Positions 55,774 through 64,000 of a stretch of DNA of 64,000 nucleotides are shown here, one piece after another. The position numbers and the translations under genes are program-made. Under the pieces are notes generated by a model, which was not told the origin of the DNA, did not search any database, and saw only the letters and a program-made list of their open reading frames with translations. Position 1 is the stretch's first letter; every line of letters begins with the position of its first letter. Source of the stretch: Globomyces pollinis-pini (Eukaryota; Chytridiomycota; Chytridiomycetes; Rhizophydiales; Globomycetaceae); the NCBI GenBank assembly GCA_025399215.1, contig MU621135.1, positions 1 through 64,000 of the forward strand, written 5' to 3'.

Positions 55774-55780
55774 CACGAAA
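55774..55780. promoter_or_regulatory. CACGAAA (SCB-like) element in the MFSD1/SPRTN divergent promoter
   Basis: An exact SCB consensus (CRCGAAA) in the 90 bp shared by an MFSD1-like transporter and the replication-coupled protease SPRTN. S-phase expression of SPRTN would fit. Confidence 0.4.
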
Positions 55781-55849
55781 GAGTTTAAGGAAAAAACAAA
55801 CTGAGGATTGGATTTCTTTAAATTTCTTTCATTTTTACGCATCGTTTGG

Positions 55850-56970
55850 ATGCCTTTGGATTACGACTCAGAACTAGCTGCTGCCTTGGCAATTGACCAG
55901 TCAGCATTCAATAATGAACAATCTTCTTCTTTGGCAACCATTCCTGATGAATTGGATCCAAATCCAGACCTACATTCCCTATTCCTACATTTCAATGACC
56001 TATTCTTTGATGGTCTATTGGCCGGAGTAGAAGTCAGATGGGCAAAACGTATGACTCTCTGTGGTAATAATCAATCAAATTATTCATTTATATAGCGGGT
56101 CAATGTCATTATAATACAGGTGGATATTGTAGTGTACGATTAAGCGAACCACTGCTCAAATTTCGTCCTCGTTCTGATATGATTAATACCCTTTTACATG
56201 AAATGATACATGCTTATTTCTTTCTTACTCGAAATATCAAAGATAGAGTGAATCATGGACCAGATTTTTTGAAGATGGCTAAACAAATTAATGAAAAGTG
56301 TGGAAGTAATATTACAGTCTATCATACTTTCAAAGATGAAGTGCAATTGTATAGAACTCATGTTTGGCAATGTAATGGGATTTGGAAAGGTCAACCGCCT
56401 TTTTTCGGAATTGTACGGAGAGCAAACAATCGTAAGCCTCAGAAAGCAGATTCTTGGTTTGCCAGTCACCAATTTACATGTGGAGGTGAATTTATAAAGG
56501 TTTCCGAACCTGACAAATCTACACGGCCCCCAAAATCAGTCAACAAGTTGGATAAAGGACAACGACAGTTATCTTTTGATGCTAATATTTTATCACTTAT
56601 TAAGCATGACAATGTAATGGACAGGGAGTTAGGTTTAGAGACTGGAACAAAGTCAACAAAAATCGAAAATATTCAGCGTACTCTTTCCTTTAAGACTGAA
56701 GATTATAAAAAAACTAAGCAACGCAAGAATGATGAGCATCAGTCTAGTTCAACTGCTTTTGAAATCCCAACATTAGACACCACACAACAACTCAGTAAAC
56801 GTTCAAAAATGGACTCGTACTCTTCATCACATCTTAAATCTACCAAGTCAAAAGATATTGAACCTTCGGTACATTTAGACGTTATTGTACTTTCCAGTGA
56901 TGATGAAAATCAAATTGAATCACAACCTTCAACAGAATCAAGATCTAAAATATATATTGATCTGACATAA
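55850..56970 (+). CDS. SPRTN/Spartan-type DNA-protein crosslink protease
   Basis: Two exons with a 32-nt intron give 362 residues. The SprT domain contains the metalloprotease site LLHEMIHAYFF (H-E-x-x-H) and a third-histidine region NHGPDFLKMAKQIN; CAGQCHYNTGGYCSVRLSEPL and LKFRPRSD are family signatures upstream of it. A zinc-ribbon-like part follows (WQCNGIWKG…SHQFTCGGEF). The C-terminal tail holds QRQLSF and QRTLSF, possible degenerate PCNA-binding boxes, and VIVLSSDDENQ, a SUMO-interaction-like stretch. SPRTN cleaves proteins crosslinked to DNA at replication forks. ATG 55850 is the first in frame; an earlier TTG is not plausible. Confidence 0.92.
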
Positions 56971-57238
56971 AGTAAATATTTAATACAACTGAAATTATAT
57001 GAAAGAAATTCTCTCAACATAAATACCCCCATTATGTTATCGTAACTTTTCAATCGACATTATTATGGATTAGGGCAACATACTTCTGGATTGATCTAAT
57101 CGCATTAAATCAATAGAATAATATAACTCATTTTCACTGATGTATTTTGTTCTATTTCTGAAACTGTTTATTGACACTGTATACATCATATGAATTATTG
57201 ATTCACCAGACTTGTTTTACGATATTTGCTTTTACAGG

Positions 57239-59340
57239 TCAGAAGAGACCATGCCCATAACATGTTGGAAGTAACATTTCAAGTGGTAACCTTGACTCTT
57301 TTTGCATATTCTGCAATTCTTCAAGTTCATATGAACTTGTACTATTCACTATGGCAAAGTTTGGACCATTGTTGATTTCAAGAGTATAGGATTTTGACCA
57401 GGAATGAATCCAATAAACATGGGTCCTATTCGCAATGAATGCGTGTCTCCAATCACAATTAGGGACAAAAGGTGGTCCTGCCCAACCTGATATCCACCGA
57501 TTCTCTGGTAGTTTATTTAAAAGTGATTGACCATGAACAGTGGCATTAGATGGAGGATACAAATCTTTCATATCTTTCCATTTCATTACATCAATTAAAG
57601 TTGGCACCATATCCAATGTTGAAATAGTTCCATTATGTGCATTCCATCGCAAGTTTTGACGCTGAGTGCGTGTAAGAAAGTAATTAGGTATATGAAACCA
57701 TAAAGGCACCGATAAGACTCGTGAAGTCGGTTTGGTTATTCGAGCATGTTCTCCAGGAGTTTCTCCATGATCGGCACTGAAGGATATAATTGTATTATTC
57801 AAGATCTGTTTCCGCTTGATAGCATCCATAACTGATCCCATCATCATATCCGTTATCCCAATAGAATGAGCATATCTAGCTCTGTCCCGTTCTTCTTCTG
57901 TATCATCTGGAGGTATAAAGTCCTCACCAACCAAAAAGGGATAATGAAGATTATTCTAAACCATTAGATTAAATGAATGCAACATACCCAAATAATAGTC
58001 AATAAAAATGGTTGATTTGGATCCACAGCATCCAAATAATTCAAAATCCTTGTAGTTAAATTTCGATCATCCATTCCATAATCATTAACCACTTCAGCAT
58101 TTAAAGTAGTTTGAGAAACTATTAAATCAAATTGATCAAACACTGAACTCAATTGTTTCCAACCATGACTAAATTGAGTTTGATAGGAACAAAAGAGTGC
58201 TGTCTTGTAACCATTTGCCCTTGCCAAACTCATCATAGAATCAATTTTGAAATATGATTTTGTTTCCTGTGTATTCTTTTCTGACACAATGTATCTACCC
58301 ATGAATATTCCTGGAGTTGCTGTTTCAGTATTTCCAGATATTCCTCTAGCATTATTCATTACAAAAAAGTCTTTTTGGTTTTTGATTTGATTGTTAAAAT
58401 ATGTGGAATTGATGTTGGTACCATTTGGATACATTCCAAAGTAATTACCCATACTTTCATTGAGAACAAACACTAGATTGGGTTTCGTAGAATTGCTTTC
58501 GGTTAGATTTAAATATTTAATATCATTTTCAAAATCAAACTCTATTTCAGTAGTGGTAAAGTATTCAAAGGTGTATTTGATAAAATTCGAAGTTGGGGAA
58601 TAAGAACCGTGATAAGTTAACACACCAAGTGATATGAGCATTGGTATTAGTGTTCGCCATTTAATTGACTTCTTTGATCTTTTAGGTACATCTTGTTCCA
58701 GTGCTGAAAATTCTGAATCATCATCTTCCTTCATAGCCATAAATGGATATTTCTCTATTAGTCCATAATTTCGATCCGAAGTCCAAAAGTAAGATACAGC
58801 TGAAGATAGGGTCCTGGAATATCGTACATATCGAATATAGATGGAAAATAACAAGTATTCGGGTAAGATGGTGATGAACAGTAGCCATAAAGTTGCGCGG
58901 ATTTGTTCTCTATTCATTGAATGAGATTCGGTAAATGAAGACAATACATTTGATAACAACTGACTATTCATATACGATTGCATGAAATACATGGCATTTA
59001 AATCCAAATACACTATTGCACAGTGTAGCGCTACCATCGTGAACAGTGCCAATTTCAAGGTCGAATACACCTCAGCAACATACAAGACAAAAGAGATGTA
59101 CATTGTTTGTTCCAAGTATGCTGCTACATAATCAGACCAGAAAGAGCCTTTGGTATGAAGATAGGTAAACAAAGGTCCGCTCATTAGTAATGGCAAGAAT
59201 GCTGGAAATAGTCCTAATACATATCTTGCCAATTTCCGAACAGCCATTTTTAAAAAAACGAAGATTGCCAAGAATCTATTCTGACAAAACTTTTGTGGTG
59301 GTGTACACAAATACATATTGTTCTGTTGTGACAATACCAT
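57239..59340 (-). CDS. Membrane phosphotransferase, EptA/LTA-synthase-like (alkaline-phosphatase superfamily)
   Basis: Two exons with a 32-nt intron give 689 residues. Five hydrophobic segments occupy the first ~200 residues plus one near 235, followed by a large extracytoplasmic domain. Metal and catalytic motifs are NLVFVLNESMGNY (metal-binding Glu), RGISGNTETATPGIFMG (candidate nucleophile Thr) and ISFSADHGETPGEHAR (metal-binding Asp/His). This order matches phosphoethanolamine transferases and lipoteichoic-acid synthases of bacteria (sulfatase-like fold), not the eukaryotic GPI ethanolamine-phosphate transferases. It probably transfers a phospho-alcohol head group onto a lipid or glycan at an extracytoplasmic face; the acceptor is unknown. 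ATG 59247 (MAVRKLARYV) is an alternative start. Confidence 0.8.
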
Positions 59341-59611
59341 TAATCATCTGATAACATAATCGTAATTGACGGAATTACTACACATGCACTAAACTCCAAG
59401 CGTTATAATGATCCACTGCAATAGACAAACTCAACATTTTTACTCTTATTAGTTCTATCGACATAAATATTCATCCAACGTACCGAATGCAGTATATGAA
59501 AACACCATAACCTTATTGCTATCAATAAAACAGTTAGGTAGAGTATCAAACTTCAATGTATTTTCAAATCAGGAATGTGAAGAAATGTAGTATTGTAGAT
59601 GCAATGTCATT

Positions 59612-59893
59612 TTAATCCTCGATCAATTTTGGGCTTGTAAACTTTGATTTGAAAGACACTGACCAGAAGATCGTATACTGGAATTGTACGTGAGAGAAAG
59701 GTAGACACTGGTTGTAATTTTCATTTTCTGGAATCCAATCGCAACAGTTTTTGGTCAACTTCAGAGGTGTATCTATTTGATATGGTGGATATCCTTCGCA
59801 AGTTAAATGGATACATTCAACGGATAATAAAGTCAATATAAAGAATCCACACATTTTGTATAATACAAACATTGATATTTTGTTACTATCCAT
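59612..59893 (-). CDS. Small putative secreted protein, low support
   Basis: A 93-codon frame from ATG 59893: polar start (MDSNKISMFVLYKM), hydrophobic core (CGFFILTLLSV) that could be a signal peptide or anchor, then a mature part of ~65 residues with five cysteines (HLTCEGYPPYQ, KNCCDWIPE, NQCLPFSH). No known family. The cysteine content and length fit a small secreted effector-type protein, but the frame may be chance or part of a spliced gene. Confidence 0.35.
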   Translation of the reverse strand: MDSNKISMFVLYKMCGFFILTLLSVECIHLTCEGYPPYQIDTPLKLTKNCCDWIPENENYNQCLPFSHVQFQYTIFWSVSFKSKFTSPKLIED

Positions 59894-60174
59894 AAACACT
59901 GCGTTTGGGTATTGCTGGAGGTGACTCAAAAACTTTTATGCAAGAAACCCAGTTTACTAGCCATTTGTGGTCAATTCAGCTACATCAAAGAGATATACTG
60001 TAAAACTTTTGATTTTGTGATAATCCGTGTTGTGGTTTATTTGTAGTTTTTTCGTAAGACGGTTGCTAAAAACTCCTTTAATCATTGCTCTATCATAGTT
60101 GAGATATTTTCATTGTTATTTCTAGGCGAAACGAGGACGGTTGACGTTAATTTAACATCAAACTTTCTTGATTT

Positions 60175-60181
60175 TTTCGCG
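60175..60181. promoter_or_regulatory. TTTCGCG (SCB-like, reverse) directly upstream of the PTP start
   Basis: Reverse complement of CGCGAAA, 7 bp before the ATG at 60188, so likely in the leader or core promoter. Confidence 0.25.
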
Positions 60182-60187
60182 TATCCA

Positions 60188-62093
60188 ATGGGAAATACTC
60201 AGTCAAACGAAGTCTCAAATAATAGAAATAGACGGCATTCTATTCTTATGAATCATAACACCCAACCAGTGATTCTACAGAATGAATTGATTCAACCTAA
60301 ATATAAGAAAAGGTCAAATTCCGTCGAAATATCACCAGAATCAGAAATTCAGGAACTAAAAATCCAAGAACCATCTAGGAATACTTCTCCAACTAAGTCC
60401 CCAGCAATTTTGATATCACCGCCTTCAATTCAGTCTCCCAATCGCCTCACAATATCAAATTCATTACCTTCTATAACGAATGAGCAACAGACAATTGATT
60501 TCCACAATCAACTCAATCCTATACCCGAAGCAGTTGTTTCTAGAAACCTCACTCTTCCTAACAATTCGCAAAAACAAAGGTAAGCTTATTTTATGATACT
60601 TTCATTTTGACAAATCCATTTAAATTCCCAAACTATTCTCACATTATAGAAAAGTAAAACCAACGCTGGCGGAAAGAAGGTCAAGAAGTAATTCGGTAAC
60701 GTTAAAGAACATTGTCGTACATACCGATACCAGAGCAAATTCTTTGAATGTTTTAGAAAATGTGTTGAGCCCATCGAATTCCTCATTTCAAGGAAGAGGA
60801 TTCAGAAATAACGTACCACTTAGGTTAGATACCTCAAAAATTGTCGCGATAGCATCTCAAGCAACTCCTGATTTTACACCATTATCTGCTAATTCAACTG
60901 AAAATGTAAATTCAATTATGGAGATCTGTAAACGATTATATGTATCAAACTATCTTCCTATTTGGTACTCCCCGTGGATAAAAAATACAGATCCTATGGA
61001 TTTGAGAAAAGTCGTCAACGGTTATTTCAAGACTATCAAGGATATGGAATCAGAGCGATTAAATATCCATGATTCAATATTCAAAACCAGAATAGCAAAT
61101 AGTACAAAGAATTCTAAACTGAATCGATACCCAGATATTGTTCCATTTGACTACAATAGGGTGGTTTTGAGTTCAAAAAATTCAGATTATATTAACGCTT
61201 CGTATTTAAAATCTCTTGGAAATGGAAAGACATACATTGCAGCACAAGGACCTACACCAGAAACATTTGGAGATTTCTGGCAGATGATATGGGAACAATC
61301 AACAGCTGTTATCGTTATGCTGACCAAAGAGGAAGAGTATGGTCGCATTAAATGCCATAGATATTGGCCCAATTCAGTGGGGGATACCAAAAGGTGTCAC
61401 AAGTATATTGACAACAATTCAATTTGCTTCAAAATATTCTATTCGGAAGACTTTGAAGTCATGAATGGATCTACAATTATAAGAGAATTTGTGGTCAAAA
61501 GAGAAATGCTCTTGCGTGACAGTCCAATTGCATTACCAGAGCCTCCTGAAATAAGAAGGATCAGAATGATACAATATTTACACTGGGAAGACCACCATTC
61601 CACCGATCCTAGGTCTTTATTATCTCTTATTGATGTGACTAATGAAGTGAATCGCCAAGCTATTGAGGATACAATGATACTTTCAGCAAGTGATACGAAT
61701 TTTTTCAAAGTTGGTCCAATGGTTATTCATTGCTCTGCAGGAGTAGGAAGAACTGGATGCTTTTGTACAGTAGATTCTATAATGGATCAATTAAAGCAAA
61801 AATTAGATTTGTCCAATTTAATAGAAAGTGGTAAAGAGATATTTAATCATCAACAATGGGATAAACTTCCAGGGAATGATTTGATATCTTTAGCCATCAA
61901 CAATTACAGGGTTCAAAGAATTGGAACAGTTCAATCTTTATCCCAATTCCAACTCTGTTATGACGCAATTGCTCTATGTATATCTGATGCTTATCATGAA
62001 AAGAAACCAATTACTTGGGATTTGTTACTTTATGATGATGAATTGAAAGATTCAAGAAGGAGTAGATTCAGCTTTTCTTTTGTGAATGGATAA
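60188..62093 (+). CDS. Classical protein tyrosine phosphatase with N-myristoylation signal
   Basis: Two exons with a 70-nt intron (60580-60649) give 611 residues. The start MGNTQSNE fits an N-myristoylation signal (Gly2, Ser6). A disordered Ser/Pro-rich region with basic SRSNSV-type sites covers residues ~10-240, then a full classical PTP domain: NRYPDIVPFDYNRV, NSDYINASYL, FGDFWQMIWEQ, the P-loop HCSAGVGRTGCF with catalytic Cys and Arg, and the Q-loop QRIGTVQSLSQF. The WPD loop reads HWEDHH: the general-acid Asp is kept but Pro is replaced by Glu. It should dephosphorylate phosphotyrosine proteins at the membrane. ATG 60188 was preferred for the Gly2 motif and the lack of an earlier in-frame ATG. 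Confidence 0.9.
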
Positions 62094-62231
62094 TATAATT
62101 TCTTTATATATAGTTAATTTCGGAAATCCCATTAATTCTTGTGTTTGGTACTGACCCAATATCCATGATTTCCCCAATGGCTGGTGGCATCTTTACTTGT
62201 TATTCCAGAGCTATAATATTCATATTACAAG

Positions 62232-64000
62232 ATGGATGATTCCAGCTTGAAATCTCTTGCCATTGTATCCAAAGTTGTTGGTGTTACACCAATAGTGTTA
62301 AGTCCACCATTCAACAAAAAGTTGAAATTATATTCAACAGTAGTAGAATCAAAAGTGGATGCTATAACAGTCAAAGCAATCCCCACTGAATCTGATGCGT
62401 TTTGTCAAGTTCAAAAAACAGGTAAAGATGGATCTGTATCGTTGAAAATTGGACCAAACGAAGTAGAAGTCAAAGTAGATGCTCCTGATGGCTCACATTC
62501 TATTTATGTCATTCAAGTTTATAGAACTTCCGGTAAATTCATAGAACTAACCTGTTAAGATACTGACTTTGCATTAAGTGATATCAAGTTGTCCAAAGAT
62601 CAAATGTTGATACCAAAATTCTCAAAATTAGAGACTGAATACTTGATTACCGTTCCTTCAGAAGTCCTGGATATATCCATTGATGTCATTCCTCTAAATC
62701 CTAAAGCAACGGTAGCACTTATTCAACCAGAATCAACCACAAAAGAAGTCAAACTCAACACCGGAGATACCGTATTAGAATACCGAGTATTGGCTGAAAA
62801 TAAACTGAATGAGGGGCAATTATTAATTACTGCTAGAAAGGGTATGAATTGATTCATTAAAACCAGAGAAATCACTCTATCGACCAAATCCTATGAAACT
62901 GATTAATTCCTTGGCATGCTCCTTTTGTAAAAATTTACTGTTTGCACCTAGAAAGTCCTTATTTGGTTGCGAGCATTCCTTCTGCTTTTCCTGTTTGTCA
63001 GTTGCACATGAAATTAAATCCAACGCTGGAGTTGAAAATTCGATTTCCTGGCTATGTCCCATTTGTATTAACCAACCAGCGACTATCAATCCACTTAAGC
63101 AATCAGATGTAGAAAAAGAAAAGATATTAAATGAGATTGAAACTCAATGTCCATTTGCAAGGTTTGGATGTAAAGAAACAAAAAAGTTCATTGAAATGAA
63201 TGCCCACATACAGATATGCTCGTTTTCTATTTCAACTTGTGTAGAATGTAACAAATTTTCTATTATGGGACAATTGACTGAAAACAAACATAATGATGCA
63301 TGTACATATAACTGCACCGATTGTGCTAAAAAAGTGCCAACAACTATCAAGCAATATCATTCAAACTTTTGCAATCTGAAAAAGGAAACTTTGTCAATTA
63401 CTAATTTATCTTCACCATCAAAATGGGAGAGTTCAATGGTTGATCTCAAATTATACGGAAATCTAAGTTTGGATAAAGCAGTTTCGGAGATTAGTTCACT
63501 AACAGAAAACTATATGCAGCAATATAGTAGTGGTTGGGAACAAGTGATAGAATCTGATGGATTGAGTAAAGTCTGTATCAAATTAGATACTCTCCAAACA
63601 GCATCACAAATTATGGCTACAATGATATCAATCAATACTTCTTCAAATTTATCACGGAATGCAGCCTTAGATTGTCAGTTGCATATTAAATTAGGAGACA
63701 TTGCACAACTCATTACTGATTCAAAGTTTTGGTTCCCTCCCATTGAGCAAAAGAATTCTAAATCAAACGATAATGATCAAGCAGCAGATAGTTTCATGGC
63801 AGATGAAGTGACAGGTTTATTATTACAGCTTGGCATACCACCTTCTGCAACTTATGCCACACAAATCAAAGCAATGGAAGCCGAATATCATCGGTTTAAA
63901 AATCAAGGTTCAGTCAATGAAGTAAAATTGTTGTCTTTTTTACAATAGGCAGCTGAGGTGCAGAATTTGATAACATGGAAAATGAAACAGGAGAAATCTA
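62232..64000 (+). CDS. Cadherin-like beta-sandwich + RING + TRAF-type zinc-finger protein (3' end outside window)
   Basis: The frame passes three short introns: 27 nt near 62534 (joining RTS to DTDFAL), 25 nt near 62845 (joining ARK to EKSLYRP), and 27 nt near 63920 (GTAAAA…ACAATAG), after which it continues to the end. Residues ~5-98 and ~100-200 form two repeats like the cadherin-like beta-sandwich domain best known from bacteria (LKSLAIVSKVVGVTPIVLSP, EVEVKVDAPDGSHSIYVIQV). Then CSFCKNLLFAPRKSLFGCEH…CPICI is a RING-type finger, and FGCKETKKFIEMNAHIQIC plus CTYNCTDCAKKVP are TRAF-type fingers. A helical C-terminal part follows. Probably a cytosolic ubiquitin ligase or adaptor. The stop at 63947 is read as part of the last intron. 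Confidence 0.75.

Overview
The window comes from an AT-rich nuclear genome of a zoosporic (flagellated) fungus, most likely chytrid-like. Three lines of evidence support this. Fungal signatures include a tandem array of Egh16-like secreted proteins, a secreted tyrosinase and a cytochrome c haem lyase. Flagellar genes that non-flagellated fungi have lost are present (a TTC21/IFT139-type retrograde IFT subunit and a sperm-tail PG-rich-repeat protein). Genes are dense and broken by extremely short GT-AG introns, mostly 24-34 nt. Exon joins were checked by reading-frame continuity; for AICAR transformylase, the SUN protein, SPRTN, PTP, Rho, ADH, MBIP-like and SRPBCC genes the spliced length is an exact multiple of three.

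Layout. 1-10.2 kb: tail of an SH3 protein, AICAR transformylase/IMP cyclohydrolase, three seven-helix membrane proteins (two of them tandem copies), an SDR-type NAD(P)-binding protein, tRNA-Ser(UGA), two tandem LITAF-domain proteins and an SRPBCC protein. 10.5-25.5 kb: an Hrd3/SEL1L-type Sel1-repeat ERAD protein, a RhoGEF facing a Rho GTPase tail to tail, DNA ligase IV, a SUN-domain nuclear-envelope protein, holocytochrome c synthase and a secreted tyrosinase. 26.5-36.1 kb: an accessory island with six secreted Egh16-like paralogues, three of which carry long Lys/Ala/Asn-rich repeat tails, plus a decayed tail fragment and a 100-N assembly gap. 36.2-48.1 kb: MCM4, the PG-rich flagellar protein, an F-box/ankyrin protein, an MBIP-like coiled-coil protein, a BTB protein and the H3K4 methyltransferase SET1. 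48.3-64 kb: IFT139, a zinc alcohol dehydrogenase, an MFSD1-like transporter, the SprT protease SPRTN, an EptA/LTA-synthase-like membrane phosphotransferase, a small putative secreted protein, a classical tyrosine phosphatase with an N-myristoylation signal, and a protein joining bacterial-style cadherin-like beta-sandwich domains to RING and TRAF-type zinc fingers (continues past the end).

Most of the window is housekeeping (purine synthesis, replication and repair, chromatin, ERAD, flagellum). The most unusual part is the Egh16-like island: a locally amplified family of secreted proteins evolving new cationic tails by internal repeat expansion and apparently by exchange between copies, with short AGCCC/GGGCT motifs shared by most of their promoters. 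No transposon, CRISPR array or replication origin was recognised.
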